From the NCBI GenBank assembly GCA_025464695.1, contig JAODNQ010000113.1, positions 1 through 11,028 on the forward strand: a DNA stretch of 11,028 nucleotides, read 5' to 3'. The notes below the pieces were generated by a model. The model ran no database searches and was not told the origin of the DNA. It worked only from the letters and a program-made list of their open reading frames with translations. This document shows positions 1-7,624 of this stretch, piece by piece. How positions within the stretch are numbered: position 1 is the first letter of the stretch; each line of letters opens with the position of its first letter. The DNA is from Frankiales bacterium (GTDB lineage Bacteria > Actinomycetota > Actinomycetes > Mycobacteriales > SCTD01). The position numbers were made by a program, and so were the translations under genes.

Positions 1-2
1 GC

Positions 3-2552
3 CGCCTGCACCACGAGGCGCTGTCCCAGGCCGCCCGGCTGCGACGGGCGCGGGGGCCCTCTGCTGGGTGACCCCGCTCGGTCCACCGGGCTCGCGGCAC
101 CCGGCCACCCCTCCGCCACGACTGACGGCGCGGACCCCGTCCCAGCAGGGCCGGCCAGCCGCGCCGTCGTCCCGCCGGGCCCACGCGCCGGCCTGGACGC
201 CGCCCGCGGCTGCGCCTGTGGCCCGCGCAGGGTCCCGTCCCCGTCGTGGCCCGCGCTGACCAGCTGCCCGTCGCGGAGCGCCAGGGCGGTGTCGCCGTCC
301 CGGTCGGTGCGGTAGGAGCGGGCGCCCTCGTCGAGCAGCTGTCCCAGGGTCTGGGCGGAGGGGTGGCCGTAGCCGTTGTCCTGCCCGACCGAGGTGAGCG
401 CCAGCCGCGGCCGGACCGCGGCCAGGAAGGCCGGGTCCTGGTGCCGGCTGCCGTGGTGAGGCACCTTCAGGACGTCAGCCGTCAGGTCCGCGCCGCTGCG
501 CACCAGCTCCCGCTGGGCCTCCGGCTCGACGTCGCCGGTGAGGAGCAGCCGGACGCCCCCGACCTCCACCCGCAGCACGAGGCTGCTGTTGTTCGGGTCG
601 GAGCTGGTGCCGTGGAAGGCGTGGGCCGGGGCGACGACCTCCCAACGCACCCCGCCCGCACTGCGGACCGACCCCACCGCAGCCGGCGCCACTGGGACCC
701 CTGCCGCCGCGGCCTGCTGCTGCACCTCCCGCCACTGCGCCTCGGGCTCGTCGAGCGGCCCCACCTCCACCTGCCCGACAGCGCGCCCGTGCAGGACGCC
801 GGGGAGGCCGTCGACGTGGTCGGCGTGCAGGTGCGTCAGCACCACCAGCGGGACCGACCGGACGTGCAGCCGTCGCAGGCAGCGGTCGACCGCACGGGGG
901 TCAGGACCGGCGTCGACCACGAGCGCCTGCCCCCGTCCGAGCGAGAGCACCGAGGCGTCTCCCTGCCCGACCGAGCAGCTGACCATGAACCAGCCGTGCG
1001 GCGGCCAGCCAGGCCGCAGCGCTCCCAGCCCCGCGACCGCGAGGAGCACCCCCACCGTCCCCACCGCGAGCACCTGACGCAGCAGGGCCCGGCGCAGGAC
1101 GAGCACCAGCGCGAGGGTGACCAGCACGAGCAGCAGCGCGCCGGCGCGGCCGTCGGGCCAGGGCAGCTGCCCACCCGGCAGGACCGCTCCGCGCCGCGCG
1201 ACCAGCACGAGCCACGCGGTCGGGACCCACGCCAGCCAGGCGACCCCCTGCGCCAGCGGCAGGCTGACCGGCGCCACGAGCGCGCACAGCACCCCGAGGA
1301 CCGTCGCGGGTGCGACAGCCGGGACGGCCAGCAGGTTCGCCGGGACGCTCAGCAGTCCGAGCGTCCCGGCGAGTGCGACCACCACCGGGCCGCACGCGAC
1401 CTGGGCCGCCGCCGGCACCGCCAGCGCCTCCGCGAGCCAACGAGGCAGCCGCCGGGCCAGGGCGTCGCGCCACCCGGGTGCCAGCAGGAGCAGGCCGCCG
1501 GTCGCCAGGACCGACAGCGCGAACCCGGCCGTCCCCGCCAGGTCGGGGTCGAGCAGGACCAGCAGCAGCACCGACGCCGCGAGGGCGGGCAGGGCCGAGC
1601 GCCGGCTGCCGGTGGCCAGCCCGACCAGCCCGACGCCACCCATCACCGCGGCGCGCAGGACACTGGGCGAGGGCCGCGCCAGCACGACGAAGCCGAGGAG
1701 CGCCAGCCCCGCGAGCACCGGTGACGCCCGCAGACCGAGGCCCAGCCGCCGACTGAGCAGGAGCACCGCTCCGGCGACGATCGCGCAGTTCGTCCCGCTG
1801 ACCGCGACCAGGTGGGTCAACCCGGTGCTCCGGAAGTCCTCGCGCAGCTGCGGGTCCAGCCGGCTGGTGTCACCGACGACGAGCCCCGGCAGCAGCCCCC
1901 GCTCGGCCTCGGGCAGGACGGCTACGGCGTCGCGGAGCCCGCCGCGCAGCCGTCCCGCCACCCGTTGCAGGCGGCCCGGCCGACCGAGGAGGACCGGTCG
2001 ACCTCGGGCGGACAGCACGGCCGCGACGTCGTCCCCCGGCTCGGCCGCGCGCAGCCGCCCCTCCGCTGACAGCCGCTGCCCGGGCAGGAGCCCCAGCCAC
2101 GCGCGCTCCTGGGTGAGGACCAGCACGGGGGCGCGCAGGCGCTGGACGCGGCCCGCCGAGGTCACCCGCTCGACCCGCACCTGCGCGACGACCAGCGGAC
2201 GCCCGCCCGCCGCCGCCCCCGCCGTGCGCGGGTCGTCCGTCACGACCGCCTCCACGACTACGGCGGCGCCCCGCTCCGCCAGCGCCGGCAGCGGCCCGGT
2301 GGTCCGGCTGTGCACGCGTGCCGCGGTGCAGGTGCCGGCGGCCGCGGCGCACAGCAGGGCTGCAGCCAGACCGGCAGCGGCACGACGAGGGCTGCGGAGC
2401 AGCAGCACCAGCCCGGCGGCGGCGGCGACGACGGCGAGCAGGACCACCGGTCCCGGCGGCACGGCGCGCGCCTGCCAGGCGACCAGCCACGCGGTGACGG
2501 CGGCGGGGACGAGGCGGAGGTCGAGCGGCTCCTGCGTCGCCTCCGGCCTCAC
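3..2552 (-). CDS. comEC: ComEC/Rec2-type DNA-uptake channel protein, 3' end outside the window
   Basis: Inner-membrane channel of the competence machine, which moves single-stranded DNA into the cytoplasm. The GTG start lies in the GTGA overlap with the comEA stop, and the frame stays open for 850 codons to the window edge. The N-terminus has hydrophobic segments (about residues 12-55), then a soluble region of the DUF4131 type (about 60-200). The polytopic Competence domain follows (about 225-500) with its HLVAVSGTN signature (S252-N255). A C-terminal metallo-beta-lactamase-like domain starts near VGQGD (528-532). Its metal ligands look intact: THLHADH (H574, H576, D578, H579), GDVE (D674), VPHHGS (H699, H700) and YRTDRDG from Y747. 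The recognisable fold ends near residue 766. The remaining 84 or so residues are Gly/Pro/Ala/Arg-rich and have no recognised match; the true stop is not visible. Family identity is certain; natural competence of the host is not shown. Confidence 0.95.
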   Translation of the reverse strand, partial: MRPEATQEPLDLRLVPAAVTAWLVAWQARAVPPGPVVLLAVVAAAAGLVLLLRSPRRAAAGLAAALLCAAAAGTCTAARVHSRTTGPLPALAERGAAVVVEAVVTDDPRTAGAAAGGRPLVVAQVRVERVTSAGRVQRLRAPVLVLTQERAWLGLLPGQRLSAEGRLRAAEPGDDVAAVLSARGRPVLLGRPGRLQRVAGRLRGGLRDAVAVLPEAERGLLPGLVVGDTSRLDPQLREDFRSTGLTHLVAVSGTNCAIVAGAVLLLSRRLGLGLRASPVLAGLALLGFVVLARPSPSVLRAAVMGGVGLVGLATGSRRSALPALAASVLLLVLLDPDLAGTAGFALSVLATGGLLLLAPGWRDALARRLPRWLAEALAVPAAAQVACGPVVVALAGTLGLLSVPANLLAVPAVAPATVLGVLCALVAPVSLPLAQGVAWLAWVPTAWLVLVARRGAVLPGGQLPWPDGRAGALLLVLVTLALVLVLRRALLRQVLAVGTVGVLLAVAGLGALRPGWPPHGWFMVSCSVGQGDASVLSLGRGQALVVDAGPDPRAVDRCLRRLHVRSVPLVVLTHLHADHVDGLPGVLHGRAVGQVEVGPLDEPEAQWREVQQQAAAAGVPVAPAAVGSVRSAGGVRWEVVAPAHAFHGTSSDPNNSSLVLRVEVGGVRLLLTGDVEPEAQRELVRSGADLTADVLKVPHHGSRHQDPAFLAAVRPRLALTSVGQDNGYGHPSAQTLGQLLDEGARSYRTDRDGDTALALRDGQLVSAGHDGDGTLRGPQAQPRAASRPARGPGGTTARLAGPAGTGSAPSVVAEGWPGAASPVDRAGSPSRGPPRPSQPGGLGQRLVVQA

Positions 2553-3523
2553 ACGGTCACCGCGTCGCGCAGGGACTGGTACTTGCTCTCGCCGATCCCG
2601 GACACCTCGCGCAGCTGGTCGACGCTGCGGAAGGGGCCGTGCGCGGTCCGGTAGTCGACGATGCGTTCGGCGAGGACGGGCCCGATGCCGGGCAGGCCGT
2701 CGAGGTCGGCCGACGTCGCTGTGTTGAGGTCGACGAGCGCCCCGGCGGCACCGCCCGCTGCCGCTGCCCCTGCGCCGGTCCCCGCTCCGGCCACCGGCGC
2801 CGCCCCGCCGACGACCACCTGCTCGCCGTCCACCAGCCTCCGGGCCAGGTTCAGCAGCCCGACCTCGGCGCCGGGGGCCAGCCCGCCCGCGGCGCGGACG
2901 GCGTCGTCGACACGGCTCCCGGCGGCGAGCCGCACCAGACCAGGCCGCTTCACGTCGCCGGCGACGGCGACGACCACCTCCCCTCCTGGCGCGACAGCAG
3001 GACCGGCCGTCGGGGACGCACCCACGGTCGTGTCCGCGACGGCCCGTCCCGCTCGCTCGAGCACGGGCGGTGCCACCTCGCGGGGCGCTCCCCGGAGCAC
3101 GAACAACGCGGCCACGAGGCAGGCGAGGACCCCGACGACGGCCAGTCCGAGGACGGCCCGCCGGCCGGGGTCGAGCCGGCCGGACTGCAACCGCTCCCGG
3201 AGCGACGGCGCGGACCCGGATGCCGACGGCGCCGCCGGCCCGACCGGCTCCTGGGGCGCAGGGGGATCAGCGGGCGGTGCTGTCGCAGCGACATCGACAC
3301 CGCGAGCAGGGGACGGCGCACCAGCGGCAGGCTGCGGGGCGGCAGGACCCGCGGGCGCACCGCGCTCGGGACCCCCGGAGGGTGTCGGCGGGGTCCAGGC
3401 GCCCCCGTCCGCGACCGCCGGCGGCACCCAGCCGGTCTCCGCCGGCCCGGGCAGCAGGCCCCGGACGCGGGCGGCGGCAGCAGCCTGCTCCGGACCGGGA
3501 GCGGGGCGTCGGGGCAGGAGCAC
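2549..3523 (-). CDS. comEA: ComEA-like DNA-binding receptor (SLBB plus helix-hairpin-helix)
   Basis: Membrane-anchored receptor that binds incoming double-stranded DNA outside the membrane and hands it to ComEC. The 324-residue protein has a long Pro/Ala/Gly-rich N-terminal segment (1-105), one transmembrane helix (about 123-143), an SLBB domain (about 182-240, with VAVAGDVKRPG and NLARRLVDGEQVVV), a Gly/Ala linker (241-262), and a C-terminal helix-hairpin-helix pair (263-324). The hairpins are LPGIG (277-281) and VSGIG (307-311), preceded by LNTATSADL. The GTG start is the first possible start after the in-frame plsY stop and has no Shine-Dalgarno sequence, but TACGGT sits six bases before it, so the message may be leaderless. 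The disordered N-terminus is longer than in Bacillus ComEA. The stop overlaps the comEC start, implying coupled translation. Confidence 0.95.
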   Translation of the reverse strand: MLLPRRPAPGPEQAAAAARVRGLLPGPAETGWVPPAVADGGAWTPPTPSGGPERGAPAGPAAPQPAAGAPSPARGVDVAATAPPADPPAPQEPVGPAAPSASGSAPSLRERLQSGRLDPGRRAVLGLAVVGVLACLVAALFVLRGAPREVAPPVLERAGRAVADTTVGASPTAGPAVAPGGEVVVAVAGDVKRPGLVRLAAGSRVDDAVRAAGGLAPGAEVGLLNLARRLVDGEQVVVGGAAPVAGAGTGAGAAAAGGAAGALVDLNTATSADLDGLPGIGPVLAERIVDYRTAHGPFRSVDQLREVSGIGESKYQSLRDAVTV

Positions 3524-3559
3524 GGCCGGACCGTAGGAAGGCCGCGCAGGTCGTGTCCG
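3521..3559 (-). promoter_or_regulatory. Putative leaderless promoter of comEA-comEC
   Basis: Reading leftwards, TACGGT (3535-3530, fits TANNNT) is followed by six bases and the GTG start. CGGACA (3559-3554) lies 18 bases upstream of it and matches four of six bases of TTGACA. Transcription would begin at or next to the start codon. No Shine-Dalgarno sequence is present, which fits this reading. It is inferred from spacing only. Confidence 0.5.
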
Positions 3560-3569
3560 CGGCGAGCGA

Positions 3570-3602
3570 CCGGCTGTGGACGACCTGCCCCGGCTGTGGA
3601 CG
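3570..3602 (-). repeat. Two 13-bp direct repeats upstream of comEA, DnaA-box-like
   Basis: CGTCCACAGCCGG on the minus strand occurs twice (3602-3590 and 3582-3570), exactly 20 bp apart, which puts both copies on the same DNA face. Each carries the TCCACA core of actinobacterial DnaA boxes (extended forms GCGTCCACA and TCGTCCACA). The pair lies just upstream of the putative comEA -35 element and downstream of the plsY stop. It looks like an activator or DnaA-type binding site; the binding protein is unknown. Confidence 0.5.
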
Positions 3603-3607
3603 CAGGC

Positions 3608-4159
3608 CTACCCGGCGAGCCGCCGTGCCAGGTTCCCCTGGTGCCGCACCACCACCACCGCAGCCAGCACGAGGGCCCACAGCAGGTCCTCGTGCAGCAC
3701 TGCGGCGACCACGACGACGGACACCGCCGCGGACACCGACGCCAGGGCGATCCAGCGCGACGCCCCGAGCACGAGCAGCCAGGTGAGCAGCACCACGGGG
3801 GCCCACAGCGGGTGCGCCCCGAGGACGGCACCCGCCGCCGTCGCCACGCCCTTGCCGCCACGACCACGCAGGAAGGGGGACGTCACGTGTCCCAGCACCG
3901 CGGCGACCCCGGCCACCAGACCGGCGCGGTCATCGACCAGTCCGAACGCCACGGCGGGGAGCAGGCCCTTGCAGACGTCCGCGACGGCCACGGCCACGCC
4001 GGCCCGTCGGCCCAGTGCTCGGCCGACGTTGGACGCACCCGGGTTGCCCGACCCGATCTGCCGCAGGTCGACGCCGCGAGCGTGCGCCAGCAGGGTCGCC
4101 GGCGAGACGGAGCCGACCAGGTACCCCGTCAACGCCGCGACGACCAGGAGAGGCGTCAC
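3608..4159 (-). CDS. plsY: Acyl-phosphate:glycerol-3-phosphate acyltransferase PlsY
   Basis: Integral membrane enzyme that transfers an acyl group from acyl phosphate to glycerol-3-phosphate, giving lysophosphatidic acid, the first step of bacterial phospholipid synthesis. The 183-residue protein is close to the usual length of about 200 and shows the family motifs: SVSPA in the first helix (17-21), GSGNPGASNVGR (36-47), GHVTSPFLRGRGGKGVAT (90-107, with the glycine-rich GGKG) and a C-terminal VRHQGNLARRL (171-181). Several hydrophobic helices lie at about 3-25, 53-90, 106-132 and 137-171. The GTG start overlaps the degV stop as GTGA. The frame stays open far upstream, but the PlsY homology begins exactly at this start. 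Its position directly after a FakB-like gene suggests shared handling of acyl phosphate. Confidence 0.95.
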   Translation of the reverse strand: MTPLLVVAALTGYLVGSVSPATLLAHARGVDLRQIGSGNPGASNVGRALGRRAGVAVAVADVCKGLLPAVAFGLVDDRAGLVAGVAAVLGHVTSPFLRGRGGKGVATAAGAVLGAHPLWAPVVLLTWLLVLGASRWIALASVSAAVSVVVVAAVLHEDLLWALVLAAVVVVRHQGNLARRLAG

Positions 4160-5001
4160 CGCCGCGACACCACGACCGCGAGCGCGCCGGGTCCGACGTG
4201 AGCACCGACCACGGCTCCCACCTCGGACACGTGCAGAGCACCGAGGCGCGGCACGAGCCCCCGCAGCTGCTCCGCGAGGTGCGCGGCCCGCTCCGGCGCT
4301 GCCAGGTGGTGCACCGCGACGTCCGCCGGTCCCTCGCCGGCGGCCTCGACCGCGAGCTCGACGAGCCGGGCCAGGGCGCGCGAGGAGGTGCGCACCTTCT
4401 CCTTCGGGGCGATGCGCCCGTCGACCACCTGGAGCAGGGGCTTCACGGCGAGGGCCGTGCCGAGCAGGGCCGACGCCGCGCCGATCCGTCCGCCCCGGCG
4501 CAGGTGCTCGAGCGTGTCGACGTAGAACAGGCAGGTGGTGCCGGCAGCGCGCTCCCGGGCCGCCTGCTCGACGGCCTCCCCGTCCGCCCCGCCGTGGGCC
4601 GCCTCGACCGCCGCGAGCACCGCGAAACCGAGCCCCATGCCGATGGTCCGGCTGTCGACGACCCGCACCCGCAGCCCGTCCTCCGCGACCTCCCGGGCTG
4701 CGAGCACCGCGGCGTCGTGGGTGCCGGACAGCGAGGAGGACAGGTGCACCGAGACGAGGTCGCGAGCCCCCGTCGCCCGGTACGCCCGCACGAGCTCGGC
4801 CGGGGTGGGCCGCGACGTGGACACCTCGACGCGCCGCTCGGACAGCGCCTGCGCGACGTCGGCGGGCGACACCTGCAGCCCCTCCACGCCCGTTCGCCGG
4901 CCCAGCACCACGTGCAGCGGGACGACGCCGATGCCCTCCCGGTCGGCGACGCCGTCCGGGAGGTACGCGGTCGAGTCGGTGACGACGGCGACCTCGGGCA
5001 C
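4156..5001 (-). CDS. DegV family (FakB-like) fatty-acid-binding protein
   Basis: DegV proteins bind a fatty acid in a buried tunnel. The FakB members present it to the kinase FakA, which makes the acyl phosphate used by PlsX and PlsY. The 281-residue length is typical. Family motifs are VTDSTAYLP (7-15), STSRPTPAEL (61-70), LSSSLSGTHDAA (87-98), VVDSRTIGMGLGF (114-126), VDTLEHLRRGGRIG (161-174), KPLLQVVDGRI (187-197), KEKVRTSSRAL (200-210) and GAVVGAHVGPGAL (262-274). Likely carboxylate-site residues are Thr62, Ser92, Arg172 and His268, judged by motif position and not by alignment. The GTG start has no Shine-Dalgarno sequence, but TAGCCT lies six bases upstream. There are 57 bp between this start and the end of leuS, and the stop overlaps plsY. 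No FakA homologue is visible in the window. Confidence 0.92.
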   Translation of the reverse strand: MPEVAVVTDSTAYLPDGVADREGIGVVPLHVVLGRRTGVEGLQVSPADVAQALSERRVEVSTSRPTPAELVRAYRATGARDLVSVHLSSSLSGTHDAAVLAAREVAEDGLRVRVVDSRTIGMGLGFAVLAAVEAAHGGADGEAVEQAARERAAGTTCLFYVDTLEHLRRGGRIGAASALLGTALAVKPLLQVVDGRIAPKEKVRTSSRALARLVELAVEAAGEGPADVAVHHLAAPERAAHLAEQLRGLVPRLGALHVSEVGAVVGAHVGPGALAVVVSRR

Positions 5002-5013
5002 CCGCGCAGGCTA
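4999..5013 (-). promoter_or_regulatory. Putative leaderless -10 element of degV-plsY
   Basis: TAGCCT (5013-5008, minus strand) fits TANNNT and is separated from the GTG start by six bases (GCGCGG). No convincing -35 hexamer is seen at 16-18 bp, and no Shine-Dalgarno sequence precedes the gene. If active, it would give degV-plsY expression independent of the leuS attenuator. Otherwise the genes depend on read-through from leuS. Confidence 0.4.
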
Positions 5014-5058
5014 GACCGCGCCGGGCACGACGGGCCGTCACGGGACGGGCGGCGCCAG

Positions 5059-7530
5059 CTAGGCGGGCACCACGTTCACCAGCTTCGGCGCCCGCACCAC
5101 CACGGTCTTCACGCCGCGCCCGTCCAGCGTGCGCACGACGGCCTCGTCGGCCAGCGCCAGCGCCTCGAGCTCGGCCGCGTCGATGTCCGGGGCCACCTCG
5201 AGCCGGGCCTTCACCTTGCCGGCCACCTGCACCACGCACGTGACCGACTCCTCGACGAGCAGCGCCGGGTCGACGTCGGGCCAGGAGGAGTCGTGCACGG
5301 AGTCGCCGGCCTCGACGTCGTGACCGAGCCGGGACCAGACCTCCTCAGCGGTGTACGGCGCGAAGCACGACAGCACGACCGCCAGGGCCGAGACGCCCTC
5401 GCGCAGCGACGCCACACCGGTGGCGCCGGCGTCGTAGGCCTTGCGCAGGGCGGAGGTCAGCTCCATGGACCGGGCGACGGCGACGTTGAACCGCTGCCCC
5501 TCGACCAGCCGGGTGATCTCGTCGACGCTGCGGGCGACGACGCGGTCGACCGCCGGGTCCCGCGCGTCCGACGGCGTCAGCTCCCCGACGTCGGTGCCCA
5601 GCCGGACCACGCGCGCCAGGAACTTCACCGACCCGGACGGCGACACGTCGGCCCAGTCGATGTCCTCCTCCGGCGGTCCGGCGAAGACCATGGTCAGCCG
5701 CACCGCGTCGACGCCGTAGCGCGAGAGCTCCTCGCCCAGGTGGACCATCGTCTCGGGCTTGGACTTGCTCATGGCCTGCCCGCCGTTGATGACCTGCCCC
5801 TGGTTCATCAGTGCGGCGAACGGCTCGACGACGTCGACCATGCCCATGTCGTGCAGCACCTTGGTGAAGAAGCGCGCGTACAGCAGGTGCAGGATCGCGT
5901 GCTCGACGCCGCCGACGTACTGGTCGACCGGCATCCACTGCCGCACGGCCTCCGGGTCGAACGGGCCGTCCTCGTACCCCGGCGAGCAGAAGCGCAGGAA
6001 GTACCAGGACGAGTCGACGAAGGTGTCCATGGTGTCGGTGTCGCGGGTGCCGGGACCGCCGCAGCGGGGGCACGGGGTGTTCACCCAGTCGGTCGCCGCC
6101 GCCAGCGGCGACGTGCCCGCGGGGCGCAGGTCGGTGCCGCGCAGGTCGGGCAGCACGACTGGCAGCTGGTCGTCCGGCACCGGCACGAGCCCGCAGTCGG
6201 GGCAGTGGACGACCGGGATCGGCGTGCCCCAGAAGCGCTGGCGGGACAGCAGCCAGTCGCGCAGCCGGAAGGTCACGGTCGCCTCGCCGGTGCCGCGCTC
6301 GCCCAGCAGGGCGACCGCCCGCGAGATCGCCTCGGCCTTGGGCAGCCCGTCCAGCACGCCGCTGTTGACCAGGAGCCCGTCCCCGGCCGTCGCCACTCCC
6401 GAGACCGCCGGGTCCTCCTCGCCGGTGTCGACGACGACCCGGACCGGCAGCCCGAAGGCCCGCGCGAAGTCGAGGTCGCGCTGGTCGTGCGCGGGCACGG
6501 CCATGATCGCGCCGGTGCCGTACTGCGCCAGGACGTAGTCGGCGGCGTAGACCGGCAGCTCCTCACCGGTCAGCGGGTTGACGGCGACGACGCCCAGGGG
6601 CACGCCGGTCTTCTCCCGCTCGGTGCTCTGCCGCTCGATCTCGGTGAGCCGCCGGACCTGGTCGCGGTAGGCCTCGAAGGCCGCCCGCTGCTCGGGGGCG
6701 CACAGCTCGTCGGCCAGGGCGGCGTCGGCAGCGACGACGAAGAAGGTCGCGCCGTAGAGCGTGTCGGGACGCGTGGTGAAGACGGGGACCTCGCGCTCCC
6801 CGATGCGGAAGCGCACCGTCGCGCCCTCGGAGCGCCCGATCCAGTTCTCCTGCATGCGGAGCACCCGCGACGGCCACGTGCCGCGCAGCTGCTCCATGTC
6901 GTCGAGCAGCCGGTCGGCGTAGTCGGTGATCTTGAAGTACCACTGTGTGAGCTCGCGCTTGGTGACCTGCGCGCCGCACCGCTCGCACGCGCCCTGGACG
7001 ACCTGCTCGTTCGCCAGCACGGTCTGGTCCTGCGGGCACCAGTTGACCGCGCTGCTCTTGCGGTACGCCAGGCCGCGCTCCAGGAAGCGGGTGAACAACC
7101 ACTGCGTCCAGCGGTAGTACTCCGGGTCGCTGGTGTGCAGCCGCTTGGACCAGTCGAAGCTGATCGCGTAGCGCCGGAAGCTGTCGGCCTGGACGTCGAT
7201 GTTCGCGTAGGTCCAGGCGGCCGGGTGCTCCCCCCGCTTGATCGCGGCGTTCTCCGCGGGCAGCCCGAACGAGTCCCAGCCGGGCGGGTGCAGGACGTCG
7301 TAGCCGCGTCGCATCCAGTAGCGGCTGGCGACGTCGGCGATGGCCCACGCCTCCGCGTGACCCATGTGCAGGTCGCCGCTCGGGTACGGGAACATGTCGA
7401 GCAGGTACTTCTTCTCCGCGCCCTCCCGGCGGCCCGCGCGCGACAGGTCGAGCCGGTCCCAGACAGGCAGCCAGCGCTCCTGCGCGGCGTGCGGGTCGTA
7501 GGCGTCGGCCTCGGGCTGCGGGTGGGTCAC
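5059..7530 (-). CDS. leuS: Leucyl-tRNA synthetase, bacterial type
   Basis: Class I synthetase that charges tRNA-Leu in the cytoplasm. The GTG start at 7530 is preferred because GGAG lies five bases upstream; a TTG at 7545 would put that GGAG inside the gene. The product is 823 residues, a little shorter than E. coli LeuS (about 860). It has the HIGH-type motif HMGH (55-58) inside [16 protein letters not shown], and [15 protein letters not shown] with a following CERC. The CP1 editing domain has TTRPDTLYG (threonines 252-253) and [15 protein letters not shown] with the editing aspartate at 349. A second zinc-ribbon-like region has CPDC and CPRC. The KMSKS-type loop reads AMSKS (586-590), with Ala in place of the first Lys. 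The C-terminus ends [10 protein letters not shown], as in the family. Expression is probably controlled by the leader and attenuator upstream. Confidence 0.97.
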   Translation of the reverse strand: MTHPQPEADAYDPHAAQERWLPVWDRLDLSRAGRREGAEKKYLLDMFPYPSGDLHMGHAEAWAIADVASRYWMRRGYDVLHPPGWDSFGLPAENAAIKRGEHPAAWTYANIDVQADSFRRYAISFDWSKRLHTSDPEYYRWTQWLFTRFLERGLAYRKSSAVNWCPQDQTVLANEQVVQGACERCGAQVTKRELTQWYFKITDYADRLLDDMEQLRGTWPSRVLRMQENWIGRSEGATVRFRIGEREVPVFTTRPDTLYGATFFVVAADAALADELCAPEQRAAFEAYRDQVRRLTEIERQSTEREKTGVPLGVVAVNPLTGEELPVYAADYVLAQYGTGAIMAVPAHDQRDLDFARAFGLPVRVVVDTGEEDPAVSGVATAGDGLLVNSGVLDGLPKAEAISRAVALLGERGTGEATVTFRLRDWLLSRQRFWGTPIPVVHCPDCGLVPVPDDQLPVVLPDLRGTDLRPAGTSPLAAATDWVNTPCPRCGGPGTRDTDTMDTFVDSSWYFLRFCSPGYEDGPFDPEAVRQWMPVDQYVGGVEHAILHLLYARFFTKVLHDMGMVDVVEPFAALMNQGQVINGGQAMSKSKPETMVHLGEELSRYGVDAVRLTMVFAGPPEEDIDWADVSPSGSVKFLARVVRLGTDVGELTPSDARDPAVDRVVARSVDEITRLVEGQRFNVAVARSMELTSALRKAYDAGATGVASLREGVSALAVVLSCFAPYTAEEVWSRLGHDVEAGDSVHDSSWPDVDPALLVEESVTCVVQVAGKVKARLEVAPDIDAAELEALALADEAVVRTLDGRGVKTVVVRAPKLVNVVPA

Positions 7531-7535
7531 GTCGT

Positions 7536-7539
7536 CTCC
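7536..7539 (-). promoter_or_regulatory. leuS ribosome binding site
   Basis: GGAG on the minus strand, five bases before the GTG at 7530. It decides the start of leuS and lies just after the U-rich tail of the attenuator hairpin, so only read-through transcripts carry it. Confidence 0.7.
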
Positions 7540-7540
7540 A

Positions 7541-7574
7541 GACAAGGAAGAGGCCCCTGTGCATCACAGGGGCC
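7541..7574 (-). terminator. Attenuator terminator hairpin of leuS
   Basis: In the leftward RNA, GGCCCCTGTG (7574-7565) pairs perfectly with CACAGGGGCC (7561-7552) across a three-base ATG loop, giving a 10-bp GC-rich stem. A pyrimidine stretch with seven T in twelve bases follows at once. It sits between the leader peptide and the leuS ribosome binding site, which is the position of an attenuator and not of a gene-end terminator. Its 5' arm shares five bases (7574-7570) with the antiterminator, so the two cannot form together. Confidence 0.85.
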
Positions 7575-7603
7575 GCGGTCTGAGCTGGTGCTCAGCGCGG
7601 CCC
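7570..7603 (-). promoter_or_regulatory. Antiterminator hairpin of the leuS leader
   Basis: In the RNA, GGGCCGCG plus CTGAGC (7603-7590) pairs with GCTCAG plus CGCGGCCC (7585-7580 and 7577-7570). The loop is ACCA and there is a two-base AC bulge on the 3' side, giving 14 bp in total. The leader stop codon TGA (7594-7592) lies within the 5' arm. A ribosome reaching the stop would cover this arm and leave the terminator free to form. A ribosome held at the Leu codons, just upstream, would let this hairpin form. Confidence 0.8.
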
Positions 7604-7624
7604 GGGGAGCAGCAGGGTTGCCAT
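7592..7624 (-). CDS. leuL: Leucine-rich leader peptide of leuS (10 residues)
   Basis: ATG-started reading frame encoding MATLLLPGPR and a TGA stop, with three consecutive leucine codons (CTG CTG CTC) at residues 4-6. It lies immediately before two mutually exclusive hairpins and 62 bp before leuS. The Leu run directly before the antiterminator arm is what a leucine-sensing leader needs. The peptide itself probably has no function beyond being translated. AGGA lies seven bases upstream and could act as a ribosome binding site, but it falls inside a TAGGAT that looks like a -10 element. The symbol leuL is used by analogy with leucine-operon leaders. Confidence 0.8.
   Translation of the reverse strand: MATLLLPGPR

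Noticed and set aside
246..2727. Long plus-strand frames (246-1724 and 1117-2727) opposite comEC
   Set aside because: These are shadows of comEC, which has unmistakable motifs on the other strand; the products are Arg/Ser/Thr/Pro-rich without any family signature.
5014..5058. A terminator between leuS and degV
   Set aside because: Only a 4-bp stem (GACG/CGTC) is seen and no T tract follows, so transcription may well read through.
3608..5239. plsY extended upstream to a 543-residue protein
   Set aside because: The extra 360 residues are degV and the end of leuS read out of frame. PlsY homology begins at the GTG that overlaps the degV stop.
7543..7545. TTG as the leuS start, five codons upstream
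   Set aside because: It lacks a ribosome binding site, while the GTG at 7530 has GGAG at ideal distance.
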